From positions 2,418,001-2,482,000 of the forward strand of contig CP024912.1 of NCBI GenBank assembly GCA_002813895.1: a DNA stretch of 64,000 bases, in the 5' to 3' direction. Within the stretch, counting starts at the first letter, position 1, and every line of letters starts with the position of its first letter. Below are positions 1-10,182 of the stretch, in pieces. The position numbers and the translations under genes are program-made. The notes beneath the pieces are model-generated. The model was not told where the DNA came from. It made no database searches and worked only from the letters and a program-made list of their open reading frames with translations. The DNA comes from Cyanobacterium sp. HL-69 (GTDB lineage Bacteria; Cyanobacteriota; Cyanobacteriia; Cyanobacteriales; Cyanobacteriaceae).

Positions 1-1
1 T

Positions 2-1135
2 CATGAAGTAAGGGTTTTAACCGCTATGCCCTGGTATCCTGAAAGTAAAATTTATCCTGAATATAGAGGGAAAATCTATACGGAAGAAGAAAGAAATGGT
101 GTAAAAATTTATCGGTCCTACGTATGGGCAAGTCAGAAAAGAAATTTTATAAATAGAGCTATGTTTGAGCTTAGTTTTGCTTTTTTTAGCTTCTGGCAAG
201 GGTTAAAACCGTGGAAACCTGATGTTGTTTTATCTACTATTCCTGGGCTTCCTGTGATAGTTCCTGCTTATTTATTAAGTAAAATATATGGCTCTCCTTT
301 GGTGATAAATTTACAAGATATATTACCCGATGCGGCGGTTCATGTGGGTTTATTGACGAATCAAAAATTAATTAAAATATTTTCTATATTAGAAAAATTT
401 GCCTATAAAAAAGCCAATAAAATTTCAGTAATTGCCGATGGTTTTATTAAAAATTTAGCAAATAAAAATGTAGATATGGATAAAATTGTCAAAATACCCA
501 ATTGGGTTGATGTAGATTTTATTAAACCTATGGCAAAGGAGGATAGTTATTTTATTCAGGAAAATAACTTACAGGGAAAATTTGTGGTGATTTATTCTGG
601 TAATATTGCCCTGACTCAACCCGTTGAAATTTTAATAGAGGCGGCTAGTGAGTTAAAACATTTAGATAATTTAATGGTGGTGATTGTGGGCAAGGAGGAA
701 GCGCTGGCAAGGTTGGAAAAATATCGTCAAGAGTTGGGATGTGAGAATGTTTTACTAAAGCCTTTTCAGCCTAGGGGAAAGTTACCGCAAATGTTGGGGG
801 CGGTGGAAGTAGGCATGGTGACGCAAAAAAGTAATGTGATTGATTTTAATTTACCTTCTAAAATTCCTGTATTATTGGCTAGTGGTTGTGTTCTTATCGG
901 TTCTGTGCCTGAGTCTGGCACTGCTGCCCAAGCTATTCGAGAGAGTGGGGGTGGGGTGGTAATTCCCCCGGAGGATGCTGTGGCTTTGGCTAGGCAAATT
1001 GAGGAGTTTTATCATAATCCCGAACTTGTGGGGCAGATGAGTATGGCAGGGCGTAAATATGCGGAAACTCATTATTCTTTTCAAGGCGCGATCGCACTTT
1101 ATGAACAACTTTTTGATGAGGTGATGAGGCGATGA
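2..1135 (+). CDS. Family 4 glycosyltransferase, WcaI-like (5' partial)
   Basis: The frame is open from base 2 and the residues before the ATG at 26 read HEVRVLTAMPWYPE, the usual start region of this family (GHEVxVLTxxPxYP), so the real start lies left of the window and the ATG at 26 is internal. The protein has a GT-B layout: an acceptor half with PDVVLSTIPGLPV, and a donor half starting near VVIYSGNIALTQP with the nucleotide-sugar stretch ASGCVLIGSVPESGTA followed by GGGVVIPPED. Relatives such as WcaI add sugars to lipid-linked exopolysaccharide units at the inner membrane. The donor and acceptor cannot be read from sequence. A separate transcription unit follows 119 bp downstream. Confidence 0.85.
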   Translation, partial: HEVRVLTAMPWYPESKIYPEYRGKIYTEEERNGVKIYRSYVWASQKRNFINRAMFELSFAFFSFWQGLKPWKPDVVLSTIPGLPVIVPAYLLSKIYGSPLVINLQDILPDAAVHVGLLTNQKLIKIFSILEKFAYKKANKISVIADGFIKNLANKNVDMDKIVKIPNWVDVDFIKPMAKEDSYFIQENNLQGKFVVIYSGNIALTQPVEILIEAASELKHLDNLMVVIVGKEEALARLEKYRQELGCENVLLKPFQPRGKLPQMLGAVEVGMVTQKSNVIDFNLPSKIPVLLASGCVLIGSVPESGTAAQAIRESGGGVVIPPEDAVALARQIEEFYHNPELVGQMSMAGRKYAETHYSFQGAIALYEQLFDEVMRR

Positions 1136-1254
1136 GGGGTAGGGGTGATAAAACTTTGATTATTTATTATCCATGATTAATTATTCATTGATTTATGGTA
1201 GAGTTAACCTAAAGGACAAAACCACCACTACCGTTATCTTTGAGCAATTTTACG

Positions 1255-2889
1255 ATGGTAAATATTAATAATCAATCTGTTGCTTATCAGAGCTTAAATA
1301 GTTCTCGTCAATTAAAGGATTGTACCCTAGGAGCGATCGACATTGGTACTAACTCCATCCATATGGTAGTGGTGAAAATTAATGCCCAAATCCCTTCATT
1401 TACCATTATTGCCAAAGAAAAAGATACCGTGAGACTGGGCGATCGCAACCCAGAAGATGGCAACCTAACCCCAGAAGCCATGGAGCGGTCACTGTCTGCC
1501 CTAAAACGGTGCAAGGACTTAGCTGATAGTCTAAAAGTAGATCAAATCATTGCAGTGGCCACCAGCGCCACCAGAGAAGCCCCTAACGGCATGGATTTTT
1601 TAAATCGCATTGAGTCAGAATTAGGTATTAAAGTTGATCTAATTTCGGGGCAAGAAGAAGCAAGAAGAATATATTTAGGAGTGCTTTCAGGCATGGATTT
1701 TGGGGGTGGAATCCATAGCCTCATTGACATTGGCGGCGGCTCCACGGAAATGGTGTTGGCCGACAATCAAGAAACCCGTCATCTTAGTAGTACTAAAGTA
1801 GGGGCAGTAAGACTTAATCAAGATTTTATCACCACCGATCCCGTTAGCGAGAAAGAATTTATCCGTCTCAAAGCCTATATTCAGGGTATGTTAGAGCGTC
1901 CTGTGGATGAATTTAAAAATGCCCTAAAACAAGGAGAAAAGCCCTTCTTGGTGGGTACATCAGGCACCATTGAAACCATTGCCATCATCGATGCCATGGA
2001 GACTCAGGGCAGTGAGCCAAATCCCCTTAATGGTTATGAAATATCCAAGAAAAGAATTGAGCAAATTTTAGAAAAACTGCTCAAAATGGACTACGACGAA
2101 AAGGCTTCTTTGTCGGGAATGTCTGAGCGTAGGGCAGAGATTATTGTGCCTGGTATCATGATTTTACTCGAAGCCATGACCATGTTGGACATTGATTCTA
2201 TCACTATTTGTGAAAGGGCTTTGCGAGAAGGAATCATTGTTGATTGGATGTTACAAAATGGTTACATCGAAAATCGCCTTGTTTTTCAAACTAATGTGCG
2301 CTCCCGTAGCGTGATGAAAATTGCCCATAAATATCAGGTAGATTTACCCCACGGCGAAAGGATTGCGGAATTTGCCCTGAAAATTTTTGATCAAACTCAG
2401 GGAGAATTACATTCTTGGGGAGAAAAGGAAAGGGAATATCTTTGGGCGGCGGCTATCCTTCATAATTGCGGTTTGTACATTTCCCATGGGGCACACCATA
2501 AACACTCTTATTATTTAATTCGTCATGCCGAACTTTTGGGGTTTACGGAAATTGAGGTGGAATTAATTGCCCAAATTGCCCGTTATCACCGCAAGAGTAA
2601 GCCTAAACGCAAACATGAGTCTTACTACTCCCTTGCCCATGATAATCGTAAAATAATCAAGCAAATGAGCGCGATATTGCGCCTTGCGATCGCCCTTGAT
2701 CGCCGACAGCTAGGGGCTATCAAGGATTTAGAGTGTAAATATGACTCGGAATATGACAAACTACATTTACATTTGACTCCCACTGTCAAAAATGATGACT
2801 GTGCTTTAGAGTTATGGAATTTGGAGTATAAAAAACCGATTTTTGAAAATGAATTTGAAGTGAAGGTATTAGCAACCCTTACTAATTAG
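1255..2889 (+). CDS. ppx: Exopolyphosphatase / guanosine pentaphosphatase (Ppx/GppA family)
   Basis: This is an ASKHA-fold phosphatase that removes terminal phosphate from polyphosphate or pppGpp. The first phosphate-binding motif (GAIDIGTNSIHMVVVKI) lies near residue 30 and the second (LIDIGGGSTEMVL) near residue 160. The C-terminal third carries an HD-like domain (LPHGERIAEFALKIF, then AAILHNCGLYISHG), as in long Ppx proteins. About 544 residues is the normal size for the two-domain form. I place the start at ATG 1255; an in-frame TTG at 1240 would add five residues and neither has a clear ribosome-binding site. Polyphosphatase and pppGpp hydrolase activities cannot be separated from sequence. 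Confidence 0.93.
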   Translation: MVNINNQSVAYQSLNSSRQLKDCTLGAIDIGTNSIHMVVVKINAQIPSFTIIAKEKDTVRLGDRNPEDGNLTPEAMERSLSALKRCKDLADSLKVDQIIAVATSATREAPNGMDFLNRIESELGIKVDLISGQEEARRIYLGVLSGMDFGGGIHSLIDIGGGSTEMVLADNQETRHLSSTKVGAVRLNQDFITTDPVSEKEFIRLKAYIQGMLERPVDEFKNALKQGEKPFLVGTSGTIETIAIIDAMETQGSEPNPLNGYEISKKRIEQILEKLLKMDYDEKASLSGMSERRAEIIVPGIMILLEAMTMLDIDSITICERALREGIIVDWMLQNGYIENRLVFQTNVRSRSVMKIAHKYQVDLPHGERIAEFALKIFDQTQGELHSWGEKEREYLWAAAILHNCGLYISHGAHHKHSYYLIRHAELLGFTEIEVELIAQIARYHRKSKPKRKHESYYSLAHDNRKIIKQMSAILRLAIALDRRQLGAIKDLECKYDSEYDKLHLHLTPTVKNDDCALELWNLEYKKPIFENEFEVKVLATLTN

Positions 2890-2984
2890 GATGTGATGAA
2901 TAAATTATAAACTCCAAATATCGGGGGTTTGGGCATCCTAAAATGGTCAAAAAAATACATAAAAATCATCATTATCAATTAAAA

Positions 2985-5819
2985 TTAATTTTCCATAGTC
3001 CATGCTTCATTGCCAACATATTTTTTAATAACTTTACCTAATTTTTTGATGTTGATGGGTTTAGTAAGATAATCACTCATACCCACATCAAAACATTTGC
3101 CCCGGCTATCATCATCATCATTGGCAGTCATGGCTACAATTACGGGTAATTTTTTTTCACTGGTGGCAACTTGATAAATTTTCTGTGTAGCTTCTAATCC
3201 ATCCATGATGGGCATTTCCATGTCCATAAAAATTAGGTCATATTCTTTTTTTTCTAGGGCACTGATAACTTCTGCCCCATTGTTGGCAACATCAACGCCA
3301 TAACCAATTTTTTTGATGAGGTTGATTAACAGTTTTTGGTTAACTTTATTATCTTCGGCAATTAAAATTTTGGGAGAGTCATCGGATTGAATGTAGGTTT
3401 CTTTTTCGATAACTGTATCTCTGCTCATGGTTTGTGGGGTTTCAAAGGTATATTCTAGGTTGAGATAGTATTTAAGTTTGTCAAATAAAACTGCATGGGA
3501 AAATGGTTTACTAATGACATCATCACACCCAGAGGCGAGAATTACTTCTTTTTCTTCCATGAAGGCATGGGCGGTGAGGGCAATGATGATAATATTTTGA
3601 TTGTTTTCGTGGCTCCATTTTTTGATAATAGTGGTGGCTTCATCTCCATTCATATTGGGCATTCCGATGTCCATTAATATCAGATGAGGATACCATGTTT
3701 GGGTACGGGCGATCGCCTCTATGCCATCCTGTGCCTGTTTGACTTGAAAACCAACGGGAATCAATAATTTAGTTAATAATTTGCGATTACTTTCATTATC
3801 ATCTACCACCAAGATACGATAAAGAGATTGACTGGGGGCTAAACGTAATTGTTGATGGTTGTCTTCTATGGATTGAATGGTTTTGAGATGGGGTTGAGCA
3901 GGTCTAAAGGAAATAGTAAAATCAAAGATACTACCCTTATTCATGACACTGGTAACTTGAATATTTCCCCCCATCAAATGAACAAATTCTTGGGAAATTA
4001 TTAACCCTAAACCTGTTCCCTCTTGAGATTTTCGCCCCGACTGAGACTGAAAAAAGCTCGAAAATAGTTTGCTCATTTCATCAGGGGCAATCCCCATTCC
4101 CGTATCTTCTACCCGAAAATGAAGGGTATGGGGGTTTAATAATTCTGCGTGGAGACTGACACTACCTTTTTTGGTAAATTTAATGGAATTGCTGAGGAGG
4201 TTTAACAATACTTGCCTGAGTTTTCCTTCATCGGTAATGATAAATTGTGGTAAATCTTCCTTTAAGTCAAAGTTTAGTTGCACATTTTTTTCTGTGGCTT
4301 TGATTTGTAACATTGACTGGAGAGAGGTTAATACTTCCTGAAAATTGAAAGCATTTTCATTGAGGGTAATTTTTCCTGCTTCAATTTTTGACAAGTCTAA
4401 AACGTCGTTAATGAGTGATAATAAGTGTTCTCCACTTTTAACAATAATCATTAAATTTTCTTTATTTTCTCTGGTCAAATGGGGATCATCTTCCATAAGC
4501 TGAGAGAAGCCTAATATAGCATTGAGGGGAGTTCTCAATTCATGGCTCATGTTAGATAAAAATTCACTTTTTGCCCGATTAGCTTTTTCAGCCAATTCTT
4601 TGGCTTTTTCTAATTCTTCTGTACGCTCTGTTACTTTTTGCTCTAATTCTTGGTTAATTTCTTTGAGGCTTTTTTCTTGTTCAATTAATGTGTGGGCTAG
4701 TTCGTTTAAACTAGAGGATAAAATAGCGATCGCATCTTTCCCCTGATAAACTTTAATGGGGTTTTCCCTATCTCCTGCAGTAATGCTTTTTGCTTGTTGA
4801 CTGAGTTTTAATAATGGTTTGGTTGTTTTATCGGCAATTTTCCAACCGATTACCGAAGCAATACTAGCTAAAACTAAACCCCAAAATAAAATTTGTCTTT
4901 GTAAATCATAAGCTGGTTTAAAGGCGATGGCACTTTCTTTTTTAATTATCACTCGCCACCCCAATCCTGGATAATCTAAATAACCTTCATCAACCCCATA
5001 ACTAACTAGATACTCACTATTATCAATATCAGCTTTTTTGGTGACATAGTTATCTTCATTGGATGAAGACTGGACAAAAATGCTCTCATCAATAGTTGTC
5101 TCTTCTCCAGAGTTGAGCAGAATATCCCCTTGCCTACTAATAATTAAAACATCAACTGCTTGTCCTTCCCCAATATTTCTCATCAAACTATCTTCCAAGG
5201 ATTTAACCCACTCCCAACTTAAATGAGCCCCCAAAACCCCTATTAATTCATCATTTTCATCATATACAGGGGTAGATATATCCAAAAACCGAAGCACATC
5301 TCCATCCTCTGGGGGCGGAAGTATTTTGGCCAATAACTTAGCATCATGGACATCCCCCACAAAGGAAGATTGTAAACCCTCCACAAACCAAGGGCGCTCA
5401 CTTACATTAGCCCCTTCCAAAATTTCTTGGGTGCTAACTTCCACAATTCCTTCATTATTAGCAAACCCAATCCAAGCATAATTATCGTAGTTTTCTTGCA
5501 ATTGATTAAGTAAAAAACGCCTTGCTTCATCGCTTCTTTGATTAGAGCGAAATTCAGATAATATGGACATATTGCCAATATCTTTATAACGTTCTAACAT
5601 TCCTTGTTGAAAGGTGGACAATAATTCCCTATTTATTTGTTTTAATAAAAAGGTTTGGTCTTCTTCTACTTGATGTTTTACCCATTGTCCTACTACTAAA
5701 CTAAAAATAATAGAGATACAAAAAGTTAAGACTGCAAATGAAAAACCTAGCTTGGTTTTTATAGTCCAATTTAGCCAGATTTTTTGTACGATTGAAGGAA
5801 ATTTATTGTTATTAGCCAT
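2985..5819 (-). CDS. Hybrid sensor histidine kinase with dCache sensor and two receiver domains
   Basis: A 944-residue membrane sensor kinase. Transmembrane helix 1 is near residues 23-44, followed by an extracytoplasmic double-Cache-like sensor of about 260 residues, helix 2 near 310-330, a HAMP linker, and a coiled coil ([20 protein letters not shown]). The HisKA motif [14 protein letters not shown] has its histidine near residue 425; HATPase boxes follow ([28 protein letters not shown]). Receiver 1 (LVVDDN, phospho-Asp in LILMDIGMP near 713) and receiver 2 ([14 protein letters not shown] near 865) both keep the conserved Lys (SKPF, TKPI). No Hpt domain is present, so phosphotransfer probably continues to another protein. 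The ligand is unknown; no response regulator gene is adjacent. Confidence 0.93.
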   Translation of the reverse strand: MANNNKFPSIVQKIWLNWTIKTKLGFSFAVLTFCISIIFSLVVGQWVKHQVEEDQTFLLKQINRELLSTFQQGMLERYKDIGNMSILSEFRSNQRSDEARRFLLNQLQENYDNYAWIGFANNEGIVEVSTQEILEGANVSERPWFVEGLQSSFVGDVHDAKLLAKILPPPEDGDVLRFLDISTPVYDENDELIGVLGAHLSWEWVKSLEDSLMRNIGEGQAVDVLIISRQGDILLNSGEETTIDESIFVQSSSNEDNYVTKKADIDNSEYLVSYGVDEGYLDYPGLGWRVIIKKESAIAFKPAYDLQRQILFWGLVLASIASVIGWKIADKTTKPLLKLSQQAKSITAGDRENPIKVYQGKDAIAILSSSLNELAHTLIEQEKSLKEINQELEQKVTERTEELEKAKELAEKANRAKSEFLSNMSHELRTPLNAILGFSQLMEDDPHLTRENKENLMIIVKSGEHLLSLINDVLDLSKIEAGKITLNENAFNFQEVLTSLQSMLQIKATEKNVQLNFDLKEDLPQFIITDEGKLRQVLLNLLSNSIKFTKKGSVSLHAELLNPHTLHFRVEDTGMGIAPDEMSKLFSSFFQSQSGRKSQEGTGLGLIISQEFVHLMGGNIQVTSVMNKGSIFDFTISFRPAQPHLKTIQSIEDNHQQLRLAPSQSLYRILVVDDNESNRKLLTKLLIPVGFQVKQAQDGIEAIARTQTWYPHLILMDIGMPNMNGDEATTIIKKWSHENNQNIIIIALTAHAFMEEKEVILASGCDDVISKPFSHAVLFDKLKYYLNLEYTFETPQTMSRDTVIEKETYIQSDDSPKILIAEDNKVNQKLLINLIKKIGYGVDVANNGAEVISALEKKEYDLIFMDMEMPIMDGLEATQKIYQVATSEKKLPVIVAMTANDDDDSRGKCFDVGMSDYLTKPINIKKLGKVIKKYVGNEAWTMEN

Positions 5820-5930
5820 GAAGCATTAACAGGGTTTAGAATCAGTTAAATTTTAATTTATTTAATATGTCAAAATGTTATTTGTTAGTTTAAATAACAC
5901 AGTCTCCACAATTTTCTCTTATTATTTATT

Positions 5931-6341
5931 ATGATACTTTCCGTTGCGATCGCCCACTTGCCTGGAATTCATCCTTTAGAAGTAAGACAATTACAATCCC
6001 AAGGAATTAACACTAATATAGACCTATTAAAAAAAGTAACTAATCAAGAAAAAAAACAATTACTAGCTAGTAGTATGGGATTAAATATAAAACTACTTAG
6101 TAAATGGGTTGCTTTATCTAATTTAGCCTGTGCGCAGAGTATTGGAGCAAAATATTGCGGTTTGTTACTACACGCTGGTATTCCCTCCCTAAAACACCTA
6201 AGCACTACATCAGCACCACAATTACACCGTCAGATTATGCGCCTACAGGTATCGACTTTCAAAAGAAGGGATCTTTGTCCCCCTGTATCTCTTGTAGAGC
6301 GGTGGATTCAGGAGGCAAAAGAGCTAACAATTAAGGATTAA
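5931..6341 (+). CDS. DUF4332-type protein
   Basis: 136 residues, all-helical in appearance, with helix-hairpin-helix-like segments (LPGIHPLEVRQLQSQGI near 9-25 and IGAKYCGLLLHAGIPSLKHL near 72-91). This resembles the DUF4332 family of cyanobacterial proteins, which are related in fold to HhH DNA-binding modules; the biochemical role is not known. It is transcribed divergently from the histidine kinase (about 110 bp apart) and its end overlaps the convergent gene at 6338 by 4 bp. A HIP1 site lies inside the first codons. Confidence 0.7.
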   Translation: MILSVAIAHLPGIHPLEVRQLQSQGINTNIDLLKKVTNQEKKQLLASSMGLNIKLLSKWVALSNLACAQSIGAKYCGLLLHAGIPSLKHLSTTSAPQLHRQIMRLQVSTFKRRDLCPPVSLVERWIQEAKELTIKD

Positions 6342-6739
6342 GAATTATTTTTCATTCTTTCTTCAATGTCTTCAAAGGTTTTGAGTAAAAGGGTTTGAGC
6401 TTCGAGTTTCCAGCCTACCTGCTGAATTTTGATGGCAATGGGAAGGGCGATCGCCGTTGCGATAAAATCAAGATATTGTTGGGAAGATATGCCAAATAAT
6501 AAACCTAATCCGGCAATGCCCCAAAAAGGCAGAGCAAAGCTTTGACGACTTTCTTCTAGTTTTTTGAACAAAAAACCCTTGGGCTTTTTCTCTAATAACT
6601 CTTGTTTAAGCCGTTGCTGTTGATTGTAAGGCAAGGCAATACCAATTTTACGGCGTAACTTTTCAATTTTACGAGCGGTGGTACTGTATTGAGTCAACTC
6701 ATCCTCTGCCATGCGCAAAAGTCCTTCTAAATCTGCCAT
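6338..6739 (-). CDS. Small membrane protein downstream of accC
   Basis: 133 residues. The N-terminal half is charged and helical (MADLEGLLRMAEDELTQYST, then basic KIEKLRRKIG). The C-terminal half has one or two hydrophobic segments (FWGIAGLGLLFGIS and FIATAIALPIAIKIQ), so it is probably a membrane protein with a cytoplasmic N-terminus. I choose the ATG at 6739, 19 bp after accC stops, rather than the longer frame from 6811 that overlaps accC. Co-orientation and short spacing suggest one transcript with accC, but I do not recognise a function. Confidence 0.65.
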   Translation of the reverse strand: MADLEGLLRMAEDELTQYSTTARKIEKLRRKIGIALPYNQQQRLKQELLEKKPKGFLFKKLEESRQSFALPFWGIAGLGLLFGISSQQYLDFIATAIALPIAIKIQQVGWKLEAQTLLLKTFEDIEERMKNNS

Positions 6740-6758
6740 TTTTTTCCCAGTTAAAAAT

Positions 6759-8105
6759 TTATTTAAAAAAGTGTTCTGCCACAAAATTAGTGTAAACATT
6801 CCCCGCCACAAACTCAGGATGATTTAATATTTTACGGTGAAATTCGATAGTAGTCGGCACTCCTGTAATGGCACATTCTCTTAATGCCCGTTTCATCCTC
6901 TTAATGGCCGTTGGTCTATCTTCACCCCATACAATGAGTTTACCAATCAAAGAATCGTAATAGGCCGGAATTTGATAATCAGGATAAACAAAAGAATCCA
7001 TGCGTACTCCAGGGCCTCCAGGGGGTAAATAGGCGATAATTTTGCCTGGATGTGGTCTAAAATCATGGTCAGGATCTTCTGCATTAATACGACATTCGAT
7101 GGCATGACCTCGAAATTGTATATCCCTTTGGGAGAATGATAATTTTTCCCCCTGGGCGATCGCAATTTGTTCCTTAATCAAATCTAACCCCGTAATCATC
7201 TCCGTTACAGGATGCTCTACTTGGATACGGGTATTCATTTCCATAAAATAGAAATTACCATACTTATCCACCAAAAATTCTACCGTACCAGCCCCCACAT
7301 AATTAATCGACTTAGCCGCCTTCACCGCCGCCTGTCCCATTTTTTGCCGTAACTTAGGATTTAAAATCGCCGAAGGGGCTTCCTCCAATAACTTTTGATG
7401 TCTTCTTTGAATCGAACAATCCCTTTCCCCAAGGTGTACCACATTACCATAATTATCTGCCAAAATTTGAAACTCAATGTGACGGGGCAACTCAATAAAC
7501 TTCTCCAGATATACCCCCCCATTACCAAAAGCCGCCTCCGCTTCCCCTTGGGCTGCATGAAAAAGACGAATCAAATCCGACTCTTGATGAACAAAGCGCA
7601 TTCCCCTACCGCCACCCCCAGCGGTGGCCTTAATAATCACAGGATAGCCAATTTCTGCTGCCACCCGTAGGGCTTCTTGCTCATCACTTAACAAACCCTT
7701 ACTACCCGGAATAGTAGGCACTCCCGCCTGTTCCATGGTTTTTTTTGCGGTGGATTTATCTCCCATGGAGGTGATAGACTCAGGACGAGGCCCGATAAAA
7801 GTCAATTGATGGTCAGCACATATCTGGGCAAAACGGGCATTTTCTGCCAAAAATCCATAACCAGGGTGTATGGCTTCAGCGCCCCTAGTCAGGGCAGCGG
7901 AGATAATGTTGGGAATATTTAAATAACTTTTGTTACTAGAAGGAGGACCAATACAAACGCTCTCATCTGCTAACTTAACATGGAGGGAATCACGATCAAT
8001 GGTAGAATGAACCGCAACGGTGGCAATGCCCATTTCTTCGCAACTGTGAATGATTCGTAAGGCGATTTCGCCTCTATTAGCAATTAAGATTTTGGAAAAC
8101 GACAT
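6759..8105 (-). CDS. accC: Biotin carboxylase subunit of acetyl-CoA carboxylase
   Basis: 448 residues, the standard length. It carboxylates biotin on the carrier protein BCCP using ATP and bicarbonate, the first half-reaction of malonyl-CoA synthesis in the cytoplasm. The order is the biotin-carboxylase N domain ([15 protein letters not shown] at the start), then the ATP-grasp domain with the glycine loop [14 protein letters not shown] and the catalytic stretch [19 protein letters not shown], then the C domain ([13 protein letters not shown]). All expected motifs are intact. A small membrane protein gene follows on the same strand. The 184 bp to the divergent cobT-like gene should hold the promoter, but I could not assign -10/-35 boxes with confidence. 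Confidence 0.97.
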   Translation of the reverse strand: MSFSKILIANRGEIALRIIHSCEEMGIATVAVHSTIDRDSLHVKLADESVCIGPPSSNKSYLNIPNIISAALTRGAEAIHPGYGFLAENARFAQICADHQLTFIGPRPESITSMGDKSTAKKTMEQAGVPTIPGSKGLLSDEQEALRVAAEIGYPVIIKATAGGGGRGMRFVHQESDLIRLFHAAQGEAEAAFGNGGVYLEKFIELPRHIEFQILADNYGNVVHLGERDCSIQRRHQKLLEEAPSAILNPKLRQKMGQAAVKAAKSINYVGAGTVEFLVDKYGNFYFMEMNTRIQVEHPVTEMITGLDLIKEQIAIAQGEKLSFSQRDIQFRGHAIECRINAEDPDHDFRPHPGKIIAYLPPGGPGVRMDSFVYPDYQIPAYYDSLIGKLIVWGEDRPTAIKRMKRALRECAITGVPTTIEFHRKILNHPEFVAGNVYTNFVAEHFFK

Positions 8106-8334
8106 TTAGTATCAGGGTCATAAATCTAATAACCTTTGTATCTTACGACCTTTTGGCAATTCTGACAATGAATACAAGGGAATGGGGAAATAATTTAGCG
8201 TCAATAATTCATAAATAGGTATTCAATGGATAAAGTGTTTATTATCTGATTTATCTATTATTCATCAACGGCAAAAACCTAATATTTGTATGACGTATCA
8301 CGGTACGTTTTCTATCACCCAATATCTATTTAAA

Positions 8335-9441
8335 ATGAATTCTATTAAAATTTACAATAACCATGAGGAAGGGATCAAGTGGCTTAATCATTATGGTGGT
8401 TGTCGTCCTATTTTTACCTGTACTCTTGGTTTTACTGATACTGCCTTAATTGAAGGGATTTCCGCTGCAGGGGCAACCTCCCAATCCCGTCGTTATACAG
8501 CCCTAGCGGATGCCGAATTTTTGGTTAATGGTATGACCCGAAGTCCTGTTTATCCCCTTCCTCCCCTTACGGTGGGAGTGTCTCCCACGGTTATTACTAG
8601 GGCGGTGGTAGAGATGTTTGATTTACCTGTCTATGTTTTTAATGCAGGTTTGGTGGCAAGTCCTTCGGTGGATATCATTGATTTGGGGGGTGAAGCTGCA
8701 CAGTGTGTGACGACGGGCAAGGCTTTACCTTTGGGGGTGGTCATGAATTTATATGAAAGAGGTTTGCAATGGGGCGAAACATTAGCTCATAAAGCAAATG
8801 GGGGTTATCTTATTCTTAGTGAGTGTGTGGTGGCAGGTACCACAACGGCTTTGGCGGTGTTAACGGCGCTGGGTATGGATGTGCGGGGAATGGTGAATAG
8901 TAGCCATCCTGTGTGCAATCATGGGCAAAAATGGCAGGTGGTGGAAGAGGGTTTAAAAAATGCTCATTTTTCTGGTTCTACGACTCCTTTTGAGATTGTA
9001 GCAGGGGTGGGAGATCCTATGCAGATTTTTGTAGCGGGGGTGGCTTCTTCTGCTAGTAAAACTGTGGGGGTAATGTTGGCAGGGGGTACACAAATGTTGG
9101 CGATATATGCGCTAATTCGTGCGATTAAACAGCATTATTACCCTTCTACGGATTTGAGTAATATTGTGGTGGGTACTACCCGATGGGTGGCGGATGATGA
9201 CACAGGAGATACGGTGAATTTGGCGAAAATGGTGGGGAATGTTCCTCTTTTGGCAACTCAGTTAAATTTTACTAATTCTAATTATCCTAGTTTGCAATCC
9301 TACGAACAGGGCTTTGTGAAAGAGGGAGTAGGGGCTGGAGGAAGTGCGATCGCATCTCACCTTTTAGGTACAACCCCAGAACAATTAATGATTGCCATAG
9401 AAGGGATTTTGTCCACTTTCCCTGATACCACGGTTAGCTAA
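8335..9441 (+). CDS. CobT-like nicotinate-nucleotide phosphoribosyltransferase (cyanobacterial/archaeal type)
   Basis: About 368 residues. Members of this branch of the CobT superfamily transfer phosphoribose from nicotinate mononucleotide to a base in lower-ligand assembly of cobamides. Recognisable are the substrate-loop region EGISAAGATSQSRRYTALADAE, the FNAGL segment, and the Gly-rich VMLAGGTQMLAIYA near the middle. Start choice: the frame opens with ATG at 8290, but homologues start close to the MNSIKIYNNHEEG segment, so ATG 8335 is preferred. Because many cyanobacteria make pseudocobalamin, the accepted base may be adenine rather than dimethylbenzimidazole; that is inference. The last 57 bp overlap the convergent gene. 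Confidence 0.8.
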   Translation: MNSIKIYNNHEEGIKWLNHYGGCRPIFTCTLGFTDTALIEGISAAGATSQSRRYTALADAEFLVNGMTRSPVYPLPPLTVGVSPTVITRAVVEMFDLPVYVFNAGLVASPSVDIIDLGGEAAQCVTTGKALPLGVVMNLYERGLQWGETLAHKANGGYLILSECVVAGTTTALAVLTALGMDVRGMVNSSHPVCNHGQKWQVVEEGLKNAHFSGSTTPFEIVAGVGDPMQIFVAGVASSASKTVGVMLAGGTQMLAIYALIRAIKQHYYPSTDLSNIVVGTTRWVADDDTGDTVNLAKMVGNVPLLATQLNFTNSNYPSLQSYEQGFVKEGVGAGGSAIASHLLGTTPEQLMIAIEGILSTFPDTTVS

Positions 9442-9831
9442 TAATTGATCTTCTAAAGAGGCAATCCGATGATAGGCTGCTGTTAATTGAGCCGTTAATC
9501 GTTGCACTTGATCCTCACAGGATATATCATCTTCGAGAAGGGAGTTGATGGGAAATCTTCTGGGAATCTCATGGGTTTCATCTAAGATAATATCTTTATG
9601 ATTATCTGATTCTTCTTTGAAAAGATTTTCTGAATCAATTTGTTCTAAATTCAAATCCTGTTGACGAGCAGTAAAATCGTTGACTAACTCAAAATCTTCG
9701 TTACTTTGAACACTAAAGCATAAATCCTCTACCCCTTCCCAACCAATACGATTTCCCAATTGTTTTACAATGGCATAGAGTTGTTCTATTTTTTGATTTA
9801 ATTGCCAAATTTCTTGTCTTTGTACAGTCAT
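9385..9831 (-). CDS. Hypothetical coiled-coil protein
   Basis: 148 residues with coiled-coil-like heptads at both ends (EIWQLNQKIEQLYAIVKQLGNRI at 7-29 and CEDQVQRLTAQLTAAYHRIASLEDQLL at 105-131) separated by an acidic low-complexity middle. There is no signal peptide or membrane segment. It reads convergently with the cobT-like gene and overlaps its 3' end by 57 bp. The codon pattern and heptad periodicity make it a plausible real gene, but I do not recognise a family and propose no function. Confidence 0.55.
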   Translation of the reverse strand: MTVQRQEIWQLNQKIEQLYAIVKQLGNRIGWEGVEDLCFSVQSNEDFELVNDFTARQQDLNLEQIDSENLFKEESDNHKDIILDETHEIPRRFPINSLLEDDISCEDQVQRLTAQLTAAYHRIASLEDQLLANRGIRESGQNPFYGNH

Positions 9832-10182
9832 AAGCTCAGTATCTTGATATATGGTGCTGGTTTTGCTTCAATTTTCTGAAAATATTTACTCAGGGCTGCG
9901 CCATGAAAACTTGCTAATGATTACGCCCTGTAACTCCGAAAATAACGTTAAGATTCAGATAAAATATTTAGGCAAACAAGCTAGAAAATAATCTCTGATA
10001 ACCATACTAAGATCATTTTTCAAAATAGTTCCAGTATTCCTGATTAATTTAATAATTCCCCAAGAGCTTAATATTTACTAAATTGTATCCTGTTGTAATT
10101 TAAACACTGATTTAATATCTAAAATAAAACCCTCTCAAATATCATCAAAAATTATATTCAAAAGATAGAATAAATTATCACC
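9832..10182. other. Intergenic region, 351 bp, no gene seen
   Basis: AT-rich spacer between two divergent genes. The only structure I see is a CAGGGC ... GCCCTG inverted pair (about 9892 and 9931, loop about 30 bp). No convincing ORF, tRNA or terminator. It presumably holds the promoters of the coiled-coil gene and the lipoprotein gene. Confidence 0.5.
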